Part shown: positions 1-15,823 of the stretch, in pieces
How the letters are laid out: every line of letters starts with the position of its first letter
Position numbering within the stretch: position 1 is the first letter of the stretch
Assembly (NCBI RefSeq): GCF_000001735.4
Contig: NC_003074.8
Location: forward strand, 12,772,101-12,836,100
Direction of reading: 5' to 3'
Source: Arabidopsis thaliana
Lineage: Eukaryota > Streptophyta > Magnoliopsida > Brassicales > Brassicaceae
Length of the DNA stretch: 64,000 bases
Notes under the pieces: generated by a model
The model's input: only the letters and a program-made list of their open reading frames with translations
Databases searched by the model: none
What the model was told of the DNA's origin: nothing
Made by a program: the position numbers and the translations under genes

Positions 1-1560
1 TTTAAAATATTTTGATCTCTTCTTTGGAGCACCATAGACAAGTTCTCTGTGAGCTCTAAAAGGTGTATCATCATGTGTAGCTAAAACAAACAGTCAAAGC
101 TATGAAAGTAATTCAGGAGACTATGTGCTTGACGTCTTTTCAAGTCATCTACGCCGTAATTCTCAAAGCATTCGAGAACCTTGATGATAGAAAAGTACAT
201 CTTAGTCAACCGCAATAGAGTTATGTAGTGAGAATTCCAACGAGTATATCCTGGTCTTTGAAGAGAGATCTCTTGATTCAACCATGTTCTAGTACTGATT
301 TCACCATTAATTATTCCTTCTAGAATCTTTTTTCTATGCTTCTCTCGGATCAAATCTTTCCTCTTGCATGAAGCTCCAACTACATTTAACAACAAAGAAA
401 TCAAATCAAAAAAGTCTCCAACATTCAGATGTTTTTTTACAACTGCCACAACAACTAATTGAAATTGGTGAGTAAAGCAATGAACATAATATGGTGATGT
501 GCTTTCCTTCAAAATTAATGATTTTAATCCATTGAACTCGCCCTTCATGTTACTTTCTCCGTCATACCCTTGTCCTCTCCCCTTTTTAATGTTCAATCTG
601 TATTTAGCAAACAAATCATCAATAGCAGATTTTAAAGATATTGCAGATGTCTCTTTCACATGTATAATACTCAGAAATCTCTCTTTGACTATCCCACTTT
701 TATCAAAAAATCTAAACACGAGTGTCATTTGTTCTTTATCAGACACATCAGCAGATTCATCTACTAACAAACCAAAAACGTTATGATCAATTTCTTCAAT
801 TACAGATTTGACTTCTGCAAAATAATGCACATATCTTTCTGGATCATAGGAGACTTAATTTTGTTATTTTCAGGAGCATTATCTAAAATAACTTTACTCA
901 CAACTTCATTTTGATCAGCAGTATACTTTAAGAGTTCCACAAAATTTCCTTTATTAGCAGAATTTTCAGACTTATAATGCCCACGGAAAGCTAATCCTTG
1001 TCACAATAAGTAACTAGAAGCATCAACAGAAGCACTCAACCGAATTCGATACTCATTTCTTGTAATATCATCTTGTTTATGCAAAGCATGATCAATAGAC
1101 TACCTTGTTTCGTCAAGTTTTCACACTTCATAACTACATTGTTGTGAAAACTATCAACACCTCCTACATGTTCTGGAAAACTCTTAAAATTATTCCACCT
1201 ACAGAATCCATCTGTGATAAATGCATCACTTCTTATACATTTACCAGCATTATCTCTGAACAACTAACAACACAGGCAAAAAGCTTTTTCTTTTTTCACA
1301 CTATACTCTAACCAGCTTTTGTACCCATCAAACCAAGTTGGGTTAAATCGCCTCAATGTTTTTTCTATCAGAGATTGTTTGAAAATATGCTCACGAGGTT
1401 GACAAGGACCTCTAATCAAGTATTTTCGAATTACCTCATCTCTTTGATTTGGATGATAATCTGTTATTCTTTTTCGATATACAGGATCCGAAGGTAAATC
1501 AATATCATCTGATTCACTGCGAGGTGGAGATTGTTCTTTTCTTTTATAATATATTTTCAT
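1..1560 (-). pseudogene. hAT-type transposase with TTF zinc finger and DUF4371 domain, broken, runs off the left edge
   Basis: This is the 5' part of a plant TTF-type zinc finger/hAT transposase (ZMYM1-like) that would bind element ends and catalyse cut-and-paste transposition in the nucleus. The likely start is the ATG at 1558-1560, because the protein then opens MKIYYKRKEQ like other members. The TTF-finger region (GPCQP, a conserved W, CLCC) lies at about 1264-1500. A DUF4371-like region follows at 81-830, with VDESADVSDKEQ, GQGYDGESNMKG and RWNSHY motifs. It is broken by an in-frame TAG just after CLCC near 1262, a TGA near 1000 in the segment before GLAFRGH, a frame change near 830, and a TAG at 81-83. 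Sequence below 81 stays in frame and still matches the family (LHMMIHLLEL, then LQRRDQ), so the gene continues beyond the window. The hAT dimerisation region is not in view. Confidence 0.85.
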
Positions 1561-3440
1561 AGTGTTCATTGCTTCGTTTGAAACTAAATTAAGAGGAAAA
1601 AAAAATATGTCAACATTATAATTAGTTGTATAATAAATTATGACACACATGATTATGTACGAATGATACAGACCAATTTTGAACATAGTATTTATGACTG
1701 TTTTTGTAAACAGTGGTTAACGGACTTTGAGTCTTTGAGATTTTGACCACATCATTAAGCTAATATTTTTCTCCATTGTCAATCAAAATATATTGAACCA
1801 AAATTCTACACATCAACAAGCAACAAAAGCCAAACGATGAAGGTTATCAAATTCTTATTATGCAATCAACAACTATTCACATTCATTTATGGTAAAGCTA
1901 ATTTTCACCTAAATTATAAACTTACTTGACTTTAAAAAGAAGTTGCACATTGTTGGCTTGCTGGCTGCTGCTGTTTGAGAAGAAGAAAACTAAAAAGGTA
2001 CGTAAGATGAATTTCTTTTTTTTCTTAATTCAATTTGGTTAGGTTAAAAATTGGGCCAGCTTTGTTTCTAATTTACAACAAATAAAACTTTTAAATATGA
2101 TATACATTCTTTTATTATTGGCTAATGGGCTTACGATGGTATGACAAAAATTAGGCATGTCTAATTGTTAAGATATTGTGTCATTAAATTATACTCGGCT
2201 AGATTCATATATACAAACCCAATAACCTTAAGGAAAATTATAAAATTTAGGCAGGTCAGCTGACCACCCATCAATACATGTGGATCCGCCGTTGATCAAT
2301 GATGATGCTCACAAATTAAAATCTTAACCAAACTCTTAACTAATAAATTTTCATAATCTTTTCATAAAATTTTATGAAGAGTCTTTGTTAATAACCTCCC
2401 ATTGAGGATGGTCTTGGAGTTTGATGTTGGCAGAGGGCGAAACAATTACAAATGGCGAGATAATGGCTATGGAAGGGCATGTCAGATACTGAATCCAGCC
2501 TTGAGGATAAGGCTGTTTTTGAGCGGTCAGCAATGATACGAATACTTCATAATATATGATTTAGGATATAGTTTCGATTTTCTTACTTACTTTTCCTTGT
2601 CTTTTACTTTTACATTTTATTATAAATAAGGGTTATGGTTTGTTTGTGAAACCTATCCAAGCAATTGAGAGCTTTGAAAGATTCTACCGGATTAGGTCGA
2701 GGGAAGATAACGTAGTTCTCTTTTGGGAGTTTATACTCTTGTTACTTTATTGTTCCATATTTCTACTATCATAATAAGGGTTTTGGTTTTGAGTTGGATT
2801 CTACCTCTAACAGTTGCTAATATTGTTACTGTATAAAAAGACATATGCGAAATAATATTTAGAGATACTCTGTTTTCTTAATGTTTGATATCCATTCCAA
2901 AAATTGCTATGTTCAAAAACTATGACTCAGGTAAAATATATTTTTGGGTCCGCCACTGATGCATGCCTTGGTTTAGCAATGAACTGTGAGAGAACTTGTA
3001 CGGCATAACACAATTTTAAACGAATGATAAAAAATAAAAACCTACTAATTAATTGTCTGTAACTTTTAGGATCCTCAAACATAGGACTGTCCATCCTTCA
3101 AAAGCTTGTGGTTCTGTTCCATATGAGGCATTGGGGGTTCTTAGCCAATAAACTTATCTCAATACTTATTTTCTTTGAGAACGTAAAATGTTGTAATTCT
3201 GATTGTTAAGAATTCAGGATAGCTACTAAGCACTATCGAGGTTTCTTTACATTTTTTTTTTGTCCTTTTTGTTTCATTAATGAATAGATGTGCCTTATAA
3301 TATTTTTTGGTCGTAGGTCTCACTCATGAAGAATTTCAATGCAGAAACACCAAACTACATTATATGAACCAACTTGCTTATATTACGAATAAACACAAAA
3401 TTACATAGTGGACAAAAAGTGGCCACATTTGAAGCACTGG
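1561..3440. other. Intergenic, AT-rich; possible LTR-like promoter remnant at about 2570-2830
   Basis: No coding sequence is seen here. The left part is probably the 5' non-coding end of the hAT element, but I could not find its terminal repeat. At about 2610-2650 there is a TATA-like stretch (TTATAAATAAGGG) followed by sequence that resembles the R/U5 part of a Copia-type LTR. No primer-binding site or second LTR is visible, so this is a weak suggestion. Confidence 0.3.
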
Positions 3441-3984
3441 AGTTGAGCAAAGATCTCATAACTCGCAATCTGCAAACAACAAATCTCTTAATTCCTCTTT
3501 TTGTCTCATATCCCCTTGTTTTTTTAATGAAATGTGTATAGACGAATGTGTAGAAACTGACTCTCTCTCTCTCCTCTCCTCTCTCTCTCCTCTGAAGCTC
3601 AAGCTCATTGCTCTCATCGTCGGTCTCATTCGATTTCAGTCGCCATTGTTACCATATCCTCTCCTCCGGCGAGCTTCGTCGAGATAGAAAGAAAAGTTAT
3701 GTTTCTCGAGCTGCATAGAGCTTAAAATTGAAGATTTGAACCTAGAAATTTAAGATATTTTCTCAATTAGATTTGAGATTAAGCAAATTGTGTTTAGGTA
3801 TTCACATTGGAAGTTTATGGACACTGCATGGGTTGAATAGATTTGTAAATGGGTAAGAAATGGATTACAACAACTGAATCATAGTGAATTGTAGTTTTGA
3901 ACCCGAACCATTCGATTTGAGTTCTTGTCGGGAAATACAACTGGTAGAACTGAGTAGAATTGCACATGATTCAATTGAAAAATA

Positions 3985-4212
3985 TATATGTAGTATTACT
4001 CGTAGCTCTAGTTTTACCCAGATGTATGTAGCATGACTTAGTTGCACTAGTATTGACCATTTATATGTAGTATTACTTAGGTACAGTAGTATTACCTATT
4101 TACATGTAGTATTATTGATTATACTAGTATTATACAGATATGTGTAGTATCACTAGTTATTCTTGTGTTACCCAGAATTGTAGTATAATTAGTATTATTG
4201 ACAGAGTTTTTG
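3985..4212 (+). repeat. Degenerate GTAGTATTAC repeats in the MULE transposase leader
   Basis: Units of the type GTAGTATTAC...TTACCCA recur about every 30-50 bases in the leader upstream of the transposase ATG. The same type is present in copy 2 (38,500-38,710). The block ends in TTACCCAGAATTGTAG, which recurs in part in the DUF1985 intron at about 11,036. Confidence 0.65.
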
Positions 4213-4232
4213 TGTTGTTTTTGTGGGATACA

Positions 4233-6549
4233 ATGGTGGAGAAGGTGATCATATATTTTAATTGGAAATATCAAGCGTATAGCTTGATGATGAATACATC
4301 AAGGGGAAAAATAACTCTCTCCATGTTAGAAGGTAGGATTTGCACGAAGCTTGGATTAGATGAAAGTAAGGTTAAATTGCAAATGAAGTACAATGCAATG
4401 ATGTTAGGACCAACTTAAGAGATTTACATTAGTGATGATGAGGATGTCAGTGTCTATATATCTTTAGGTGAAATGGTTAGTAAACCTTTGACTGTTGACG
4501 TCATCACTCCACCAGAATTGCCCGAGAAACTGTCGAGAGTGGAGGTGCTCAATAAAAGTTTTATTGGTAAGAACTATGCTGATTTGGATTCAAATGAGGA
4601 TGAAATAAGAGATAATGCTGCCATCGTGATGGGCGAATTGGAGGAACAAGGAATAAAACAAAATGAGGCAATGGCAATAGTGGAGGTTGATGATACTCAA
4701 AATTTTGAGATTGGATCACGTGATGAATGTGATGATAGAGATGGTGATGATAGGGGTGATGAATACGTTGAGCCACCGCCTGTTGTAGAATTTAGTCAGT
4801 TTAAAAAAGAATGGGAAGACGGTATTGGTTTGACTTTGCAACAATAATTTCCAAGCAGGGCAGCATTGTAGGAAGTGGTGGACAAAGGTGCATTTGCTAA
4901 CAGTTTTGGTTATGTTATTAAAAAGTCTGATAAGGAGCGGTATGTCCTAACATGTTCTAAAAAAAATTGTGGTTGGCGTATACGAGCTTCAAATATTCGG
5001 GATACAAGTATTTACTCTATTAGAAAGTACAACGAGATGCATATTTGTTCCCGAATTAGTATGAGTAGTACAAGGATGAGGAAGAGGAAATGTACCCCTG
5101 AATTAGTAGCAGCTCTTCTTCATGATATTTTTCCTGGTCTTTTAGAAACTCCACCTCCTAAGGTTATCATGGAGCTTTATCAGACGAAATTAGATGTGAA
5201 GATATCATACTCCACCGCATTGAGAGGGAAAAGGCAAGCCGTTTGTGATTTAAAAGGTAGCGCGGAAGATAGCTACAAGGACATCAATTGCTATTTGTAC
5301 ATGTTGAAGAGGGCGAATGAAGGTACAATAACATATCTGAAATTGGATGAGAGGGGGAAATTCCAGTGCCTATCCATAGCTTTGGGAGCTAGCATTGAAG
5401 GCTTTCAAGTGATGAAAAAAGTGATAATTGTGGATACAACACATTTGAAGATCGGATATGGTGGTGTTCTAGTCTTTGCCTCAACTCAAGATCCATTTTG
5501 TCATCATTATATCATAGCGTTTGGCGTACTCGACAGTGAGAATGATGCTAGTTGGGGATGGTTCTTCAAGAAGTTGTTAAGTGTTGTACCCGATACTCCA
5601 TAATTGGTGTTTATTAGTGACAGAAATTCAAGCCTCATCAAGGGCATACGTAATGTGTATTCTGCGGCTCATCACGGGTATTGTACTTGGCATTTATTCC
5701 TAAAAGTGAAAGCTCATGTTATTGACATCAACAGAGACGTACTCGCATGAAAAATTTTGGAGTTAAGTCAGAAATACACCATGGCTGAATTTGAGAGGGA
5801 GTATGATACTTTAAGGGTGAGATTTCCTAAAGCGGCCTATTGTTTGGAGGATACAACCGTGAAAGAAAAATGGGCTAGGAGTTGTTTCCCAGGGAACCGA
5901 TACAATTTGGACACCAGCAACTGTGTGGAATCGTTGAATTCTGTTTTTCTTAATGCAAGGAAGTATTCTTTAATACTCATGCTAGATGCGATCTTGGCCA
6001 AAGAAGCCGCTTCAGGATCTAATGATAATAAGTTTGTGCCTTTAGTGGAGAACTACTTGCATGATTTATGGGTTGACGCTGAAAAACTAAAAGTGACTGA
6101 GCTAAACACATTTCAGTTGGAATATCAAAGGCAACGACTATTTGGTCAACTTGCTCTTGAAAACTTGCAGTTGCAAGGTTATTGATATCCAAAAGTATTC
6201 TTGTATTCATGCATTAGCCGCTTTCATTGCCTTGGAGAGTGATAAAACAAGAACTCGAGGTATTGATTTACATGAATTGGTTTCAAAGTATTATTGGGCG
6301 GAGTTGTGGGCATTGGCGTATTATAGGATTATTTATTTAGTCCCGGATAGATCAGAGTGGGATATCCCAGATGACATCAAAGCGTTGATGGTATTACCTC
6401 TGCCTCGGAAAAAGAAGAAGGGTAGAACAAAAGTGCTTAGGTTTTCTTCCACCAGAGAAAGACGTCCAAAACGTCAAAGGACTCAAAACAAAAGGAGGCT
6501 GAGGCAGTCGCTGCAATGGTTTGTAAACTTATTCGCGTTGTATAACTGA
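4233..6549 (+). pseudogene. mudrA-like MULE transposase, copy 1, broken
   Basis: MULE transposases cut and join element ends in the nucleus. Domains in order: an N-terminal PB1-like region (MVEKVIIYF..., 4233-4470), an acidic linker (DDRDGDDRGDEY), a MuDR DNA-binding region with SKKNCGWRIRAS (4860-5060), the DDE transposase domain with VDTTHLK and SDRNSSL (5420-5700), and a SWIM finger with CSC and CIHALAAF (6160-6225). The start matches copy 2. Breaks: in-frame stops at 4416-4418, 4845-4847, 4869-4871, 5601-5603 and 5748-5750; a deletion of about 10 codons near 6000 (copy 2 has ISVWLNEHRK there); and a frameshift near 6125. The acceptor of the leader intron is GG where copy 2 has AG (about 4226). 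At all but one stop codon copy 2 has a sense codon; the TGA at 5748-5750 is shared. Confidence 0.9.
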
Positions 6550-7367
<818 letters not shown>

Positions 7368-7437
7368 GAAATTCACTCCCTCTCTCTCGATCTTAATTCA
7401 TTCTCTCTCTCTCGAAATTCCTTCTCTCCAATCAGTT

Positions 7438-8009
7438 ATGGATCGATTGTGTGAGAATGACCCATGGTATGATGAGATGAAGAACGTTAAGTGGATAATG
7501 GAGCATCTAGAAGAAGTAGCAATGATGGAAGGAATTCCGGCAATATATCCTTGTGGTGGACGCATCCTTGACAAAAGAAAAAGATACTATGAATGCACCG
7601 TGTATAAGGTAAATTGAAGATATAGATATCATCAATCTTGTTTTAGAATAATTGATTTCTATATAGAATTCATTTTTTGTAGAATGATGGGTTACACATT
7701 CGGAAACTTTGGGATAAAGCTATGGTAGAAGAGGTGAATAGGTTAAGAGAGCAAGGTTATAACCATCACAAAAAGATTCAAAGCTTGGAGACTCTAACAA
7801 AGAAATGCGTTCGAAGTTGGATGAGATCCAAAAAAAGATGGGGACTTTGTGGAGAGTTTGTTGTGGAGAGTGAGGAATTATTGGGGTTGTGTGAGCTTAA
7901 TTTATGCCTTTGTTTTGAAAGACTTTTATTGAGTATTCCCTTGTATTCCCAATATTATCGTTACCAAGTATTCCCTTGTATTCCCTTGTATTCCCAGTAT
8001 TATCGTTAA
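7438..8009 (+). CDS. Small GRF-zinc-finger-like protein with coiled coil, two exons, MULE-borne; probably frameshifted
   Basis: Exon 1 is 7438-7608 (57 codons), the intron 7609-7682 (GT...AG) and exon 2 7683-8009, giving 165 residues without an internal stop. The first exon has YPCGGRI then RYYEC, resembling the cysteine pattern of plant GRF-type zinc finger proteins, followed by NDGLHIRKLWDKAMVEEV and a charged coiled-coil stretch. GRF fingers bind nucleic acid in other proteins; the role here is unknown. At about 7800 the frame probably shifts by one base: another frame gives EMRSKLDEIQKKMGTLW, a better coiled coil that soon meets a stop, while the annotated frame runs into cysteine-rich and then repeat-encoded sequence (IPLYSQYYR twice). 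It may therefore be a recent pseudogene. It lies between the transposase and the DUF1985 gene and has no counterpart in copy 2. Confidence 0.6.
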
Positions 8010-8158
8010 ATCTTAGTATTCCCTTGTGTAATCGTTAAATCTTAGTTTTCCCTTGTATTCTCAGTATTATCGTTAAATCCTAGTATTCCATTGTATTCCC
8101 AGTATTATCGTTAAATCCTAGTATTCCATTGTATTCCCAGTATTATCGTTAAATCCTA
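7926..8158 (+). repeat. Tandem array of about 38-bp units (TATTCC..TTGTATTCCCAGTATTATCGTTAAATC)
   Basis: About five to six imperfect units; the two last complete ones start at 8081 and 8119, 38 bases apart. The array lies between two convergent genes of the MULE and supplies the last codons of the upstream reading frame. Confidence 0.9.
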
Positions 8159-9187
8159 ACATATCAAATTCCTTGAATGCTTCCAACGATTCAACTCTTT
8201 TATCCAAATATAAAATCATTGTTATAATTTCATTCAGCTGGTCTACCATCTTCTTATCCAAGCTATCAATCATCTCCACCACAGAAACCAAACTAAGGAG
8301 TTCTTGTCCACCTATTGCGGGGATATCTTCCGCACCCGCAATCTATGGACTTGCGGTGATCTTCAAGGTTTGAATATCCTACTGGTAGAGCTCGTCAAAC
8401 ATGATTAGACGGCCATCTTTATGACGCTTCAACCAACTTTCAACCACCACATCAGCCACGTCATCGTCGTCTTCTTCTTCAGTGATTGTTTTCATGAGTT
8501 CGTGCTCCTCAATTCTAGGTGTGACGATACAATCAATGACCTGTAAAGATAAACAGTATGAATGGATTATTATAACTAAATAGAATAGCAAACGTTTCAT
8601 ATAACAGTATATCTAGGACAACTAACCTGAGTTGTACCCAATTCTGCATAAATGGTATCAAGAGTAAAGCCTTTCAAATGGTTCTTCTTGAACTTCACCT
8701 TGCACATCCTAGGACATCCCTCATATGCTCCTGCAATGTCCTCAATATTTTGTTTGCTCAACTGTGGGATTGCCTCGAATGCAAGAAGCTACAGAATAAT
8801 AAAACAAATTTTAATAACAAATAGTATTTCACAATATTACGAGTATTGATAACAATCACCTATTAATATAAGTTTTAACTAACCTCCATCTGAAGACAGA
8901 AACCCGGAACCGGCCATATGTACTTCTCGTTGTTGGTGACTGAACCATTAAAATGATTCATCGTGTGTGAGATGGTTTCCTAACATGTAATCGAAAGAAT
9001 ACCCCCATCCCCCCCCCCTACTGAAAATTCCTACAAAACGAGAGATCACTGACAGTCTTTAGGCAAAATTCATCCACTTGAGGTGCCTTATCCCCGGTCT
9101 TGATAGGCACTATGATAATGCTGCTTAAGAAATACAATACCATCATCCTGAACCTTTCTTTTGATCTTTCACATGACGGTACCATTC

Positions 9188-10361
9188 TGATATAGGTCAA
9201 ATTGCCTTAAGACCACTCTCTCAAATAAGAGATCGATTGTAGCACTTAAGGGTCGAATTCCACAATGCTCTCGGATCACACAATAGACCAAGGTTTTGAA
9301 TTAAGCTACGTAAGATAGTAATGAAGATAAAAAGAAACAAAAGAAAGCAATAGCAGATTGTGAGGTTATAAGACAAGAAAGTAAAAACATCAAGCTTAGG
9401 GTATTCTCACGAAACTATTGGTTAGTAGATCTAATAAGAGCTAGGTTGTTATCGAACCATTCTTAAACTCAAACTCTAATTATGGAATAACCGGTGGTGT
9501 TCCACGAAACTTCCTATGCCTGTAGCTAAGAATAACCAGAGAAGCCGAGAGATCTTTAACCTAAACATGCATTCTAAAGGAGTTCAGTTGTTCAACTTAG
9601 TAGATAGGCCGATTCTTATTACACACCTATAAACCAGGTTCATCAAATTATAGATCCAACTACATATATCTATGGTGGTCATATCTATTGTCTGGATTCA
9701 AGTTCTAGGTGATCAATCTAGATCTCGCATTAAGAACAATTAACGATGAAGAATTCTACAGATAACCTAGCAAGAGGGCGATCTATTAAACCATATGAAT
9801 CCCTAATGAGAAACCCTAAACCTAACAAGTGGTTTACTCAGACATGATCAAAGAAACACAAATCATAGTCTGAATAAGAAATCAATAATAGCAAGAGAAA
9901 GAGTAAAGAAGATCTTTTCCAAAGAGAGTCTCCACAGGGTTTTGCTCCCAAAGTACAAAAGAGATGAGGAGAATAGCCTCTCCAAGCTTAGGGTCTCAAC
10001 ATTGACCTAAAAAATATATATGTCTTAAAAACGTGTTGGGCCTTCATTAAACATAGGCGAAAGTTTGGGCCGAATTTGGAGATCTTCAAAACATCAATAA
10101 GTTACGTCTTCGAATTGCCGTCATGTATTGATGTCGCTCGACACCAGGATTGGTGTCGTTTGACACCTACGCGGTTTTTAGTCTCCGAATTTCTTCAGCA
10201 GCATAAATTCTCTATTTTCCTCCAGAATGCTCCATTGTCTCCAAATGAATCCCAAACATGTAAAGACCTGAAAAGAAATAGAAAAGACTCTAGAATAACA
10301 AATAGACTCTAAAAATTATACCTAAATCATAGCTAAAAGCAGTAAAAATAGGGTTATATCA
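9188..10361. mobile_element. Solo LTR (about 1.17 kb) inside a DUF1985 exon
   Basis: The insert begins TGATATAGG and ends TTATATCA, so it has TG...CA ends within a short inverted repeat. It is flanked by CATTC (9183-9187) and TATTC (10362-10366), a 5-bp target duplication with one mismatch. On the minus strand, removing the insert and one duplication joins GGA-ATG-GTA in frame. It has no coding sequence. The right half holds a paired box, GTGTCGCTCGACACC and GTGTCGTTTGACACC, near 10,130-10,170. The length suits a Gypsy LTR; a related fragment is at 15,300. Assignment to Athila-like elements is tentative. Confidence 0.8.
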
Positions 10362-10869
10362 TATTCCTATGAGCTTCTCTCTCATGTCTTCGCGTTTCAT
10401 AACAGTATTTTTGAAATGCTTCTTCTTGAAATCCAAATTTCCCTGATTTTTATACCCAAGTGTATAGTTCTTGCAATTGAAGCCCGATATCAATGCGTGT
10501 TCCGATATACCATATCAAATTGGAACGTCATTGACGATGAACAACGCTTCTATCTTCCTTTCAATGTGCGCCGTGCGAAAAAGGAGCATCCACATCCCAA
10601 TAAGTCGGTGATTTGGGTCTCTTGGCATGTGGAAGATGTGTTGGGAACTCTGATGGTTCTCAAACCTTGCCCTCTTGGACTTGCTCATTGCAGGCCGCAA
10701 CTTATCGAATATAGTCAATACTTCGTGAATATAGCACCGAGTTGAAAGCTTGATTTTCTTCACATATTCCGAGGGCGGGAAATACATACTCAGCGGTGGT
10801 ATTGCTTCTGTTTCCTCATCGATCTCCTGCAACAGACATTCATTCATATTACTACCAATGTTACCTAGA

Positions 10870-11096
10870 ATCATACACATAGTTATATCCTAGTAATGAC
10901 AGTATTACCCAGAAATCATACACGTAGTTATTTCCTAGTAATGACAGTATTACCCAGAAACGCATAGTTATATCCTAGTAATGACAATATTACCCAGAAA
11001 TCATACACATAATACCAATCTTAGTACTACCAATGTTACCCAGAATTCATACACATAGTTATATCCAAGTAATGACAGTATTACCCAGAAACAATA
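10870..11096 (+). repeat. Tandem 45-bp units in DUF1985 intron 1
   Basis: About five units of the type ATCATACACATAGTTATATC...CAGTATTACCCAGAA, the first at 10870-10914 and the second at 10915-10959. They fill most of the first intron (10,827-11,139). The ATTACCCAGAA core is also found in the transposase leader of the same element. Confidence 0.9.
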
Positions 11097-12099
11097 GTAT
11101 TATCATGTCCTACCAGTTTCACATCATTCAAATACTTACCATAGCCGCCGGATTTTCCACTCGATTTTCCACTGCAATCTCATCCTCCATATTCTCATCG
11201 GACAAGGACTCTCCTCCGGCGCCATTCCCTTCTTATTCGTTCTCTTCTTCTTCTTTCTCTTCTTCTTCACTCTCTTCTTCCATTGCCTCTAAAACCGGAC
11301 TTATGGTCGGGATTGGTTCTTCAACTCCTCCTCCCACAATTGCCGGATTTTGCTTCGTCGATGATGGCTCCTCCGTCGTTGTCTGGTCCTCCGTCGTTCC
11401 CCCATCTATTGGCTTCGTTGTCGGCTCCTCCGTCGTTCCTCTCCTCCTCTTTAACCCAGTTTTTTTCCTTAGAGGCGGCATTAGGATTCTCTAGGGTTGC
11501 AGTTAGGGTTACGGTTGTAATTAGGGTTAGAAGAAGGAGAAGAATAAAATTCCGAGAAGAGAGATTAGGGTTCTTGTTGAGACTGTTGAGAAGAGAACGA
11601 AGAGGATTGAGAGTCTCGATTGAGAGGCGTTTGGAAGAGAACGGGTGGAAGAGAAATCGAAAAGTTTTTGAAACTTGAAGTTTTGAAAGAGAAACCGAAT
11701 AGATCCAGAGAAATATTCGTTTGGGAGAGATGGGTCGGGTGTGGGTCGAAGAGATCCAGGTTTTGACTGTAATATTGGATTTTGGTTGGGGTATACAAGT
11801 AAAATCCACACTATTCGAATTAAAATTAAATCAAAATTCCCTTATGTTCTTTTAGAGGATATATGGGGTTAGTGTTTGGCAAATAGGGACTTCCCAGACA
11901 TTTTCTCACTAGAGTTATTGGTAGTTGGATGCATCATAATTTGTTAATAAATGAAGTCAAATTTAATTTTTTGGAGAATTATTGATGAAAATAATTAAAT
12001 GTATTGGCAAATTTCATCGTTTATTTTGGAAAAAGAAAAAACAAAAACCAGGTTTAAAAAGATGAGTTTAAGTAGCATAACCAAAAAATGGTGATATGA

Positions 12100-14669
<2,570 letters not shown>

Positions 14670-14807
14670 TGTTTGCCACAGTTTAGAGAGATTGATATAG
14701 CTACTCTGTTTCACTCTAAGCTAATATGTTTTTAGGTTTTCTTCTATTCAAAAGCTTTCGCCTTTTCTGCTCATCTTATTTCCCTTACGTAAACAAGGAA
14801 GCTATGT

Positions 14808-14817
14808 CACGTGGTCA
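14808..14817 (-). promoter_or_regulatory. G-box overlapping a W-box upstream of the terpene synthase
   Basis: CACGTG at 14,808-14,813 overlaps a W-box core (TTGACC on the minus strand) at 14,812-14,817, about 95-140 bases upstream of the candidate start codons. G-boxes bind bHLH/bZIP factors and W-boxes bind WRKY factors. That these sites act on this gene is inference from position only. Confidence 0.35.
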
Positions 14818-15081
14818 ACATTTAGGAAACGTTTATTGAATATGGGATTTTAACAAAAAAAAAGTCTCTATATTCATTTTTAAACCCTAGACTATATTTA
14901 TTTAAAACATTTAAACTAAAATTCATTAATAAACGTAACTCTAGGTTAACAGTTTCCGTCTATAGACTATAGTAATTACATATTATTTTTAATGAAACAA
15001 AACAACGCGATAGTTTATTTTTAATTAAGTGGGGAATACATTCAAATGAATCATCTTGATAATTTATCTTCTGTTTCTGTT

Positions 15082-15088
<7 letters not shown>

Positions 15089-15122
<34 letters not shown>
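15089..15122. repeat. (TA)n microsatellite
   Basis: About 17 TA units in AT-rich sequence between the terpene synthase relic and the LINE. The region 14,830-15,777 otherwise has no coding sequence. Confidence 0.95.
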
Positions 15123-15127
<5 letters not shown>

Positions 15128-15299
15128 TTAAATAAATGATGAATTTTGTGACCAATTTTTCAAAATTTCACTTATGTGCGTATTGATATAGAACGGATTT
15201 TTTATAAATATGCTATTATTTTGTTTGATTTAAATGTATAGTACAATGCGATACAACATTTTATAACTAATAAACTGAAATTTGAGTTGTATTTGTTTT

Positions 15300-15445
15300 T
15301 GATATAGTTCAAATTGCCTAAACCTACTCTCTCAAATAAAAGATCAATTGTAGTACTTTAGGGTCGAATTCTACAAAGTTCGTTTGTTCACATAATAAGT
15401 ATTAGTTTCAAAATCAAGCTAAATCAGTAATAAGATATTTAAAAA
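15300..15445. mobile_element. Fragment of the same LTR family as the solo LTR at 9188
   Basis: The sequence starts TGATATAGTTCAAATTGCC and matches 9188 onward through ACTCTCTCAAATAA, TCAATTGTAG and GGGTCGAATTC. Similarity fades after about 15,445. No right end is seen. Confidence 0.75.
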
Positions 15446-15777
15446 ACACGACTTATTCTGCCAAACACTCTTTAATTTCATATACTACTTATTCTTATTA
15501 ACTTACCCAAATTAAATAATTTGAATTTTTAAATAAGAAATCTTCCATACAAAATATTTGTTTATATAAATACCTTTTTATAGATATTAAAAAATTATAA
15601 AATATAAACATAAAGTATATATGTATTTTATAAACAATCAAATTCTGTCATATCTTATAAAAAGTTAAATTTAAATCGCAAATATATGTCTAAATTAATG
15701 AATGACATAAATGTAACTTTCTTTGTATGATATAGGTGATTAACAAATTTGAAATTTAATTATAATTTTAGTTATAG

Positions 15778-15790
15778 ACCAAAAGATTGT
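15778..15790. repeat. LINE target site duplication, 3' side
   Basis: ACCAAAAGATTGT, identical to 24,788-24,800. It directly abuts a T-run (15,791 on), the poly(A) tail of the minus-strand LINE. Confidence 0.9.
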
Positions 15791-15823
15791 TTTTTTTTTT
15801 TTAACATCTTCATTATATTGATA

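Larger units (their letters stand above)
8160..11481 (-). pseudogene. DUF1985 gene of the MULE, copy 1, split by a solo LTR
   Basis: Exon 1 runs from the ATG at 11481 to a donor at 11140 and codes for an acidic, TTEE-rich tail (MPPLRKKTGLKRRRG...). Exon 2 starts at 10826 and holds the DUF1985 core, with HEVLTIFDKLRP, FIVNDVPIRYG-type and EHALISGFNC motifs. Coding then passes the LTR at 9188-10361 and resumes at 9182 with SERF-like sequence, MMVLYFL and VDEFCLKTVSDL. Later exons lie at about 8884-9015, 8633-8789 and 8160-8540; the last has an acidic EEEDDDDVADVVVESW stretch and a leucine-rich helix. Breaks: TAA at 11233-11235, TGA at 10515-10517, the LTR insertion, and a frame problem at a C10-11 run near 9010. 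DUF1985 proteins are carried by Brassicaceae MULEs, some fused to a Ulp1 protease; none is present here. Function unknown. Confidence 0.8.

Noticed and set aside
5748..5750. Shared TGA as a selenocysteine or programmed readthrough codon
   Set aside because: Land plants lack selenocysteine insertion, and each transposase copy has several other stops, so a shared defect is simpler.
10870..11096. Regularly spaced direct repeats that could be taken for a CRISPR array
   Set aside because: Units are contiguous without unique spacers, lie in a plant intron and vary between copies; an ordinary minisatellite.
11033..11809. Several overlapping open frames on both strands around the DUF1985 promoter and exon 1
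   Set aside because: They are low-complexity shadows (Ser/Pro-rich) of the minus-strand coding exon and leader; only the frame starting at 11,481 has family context.
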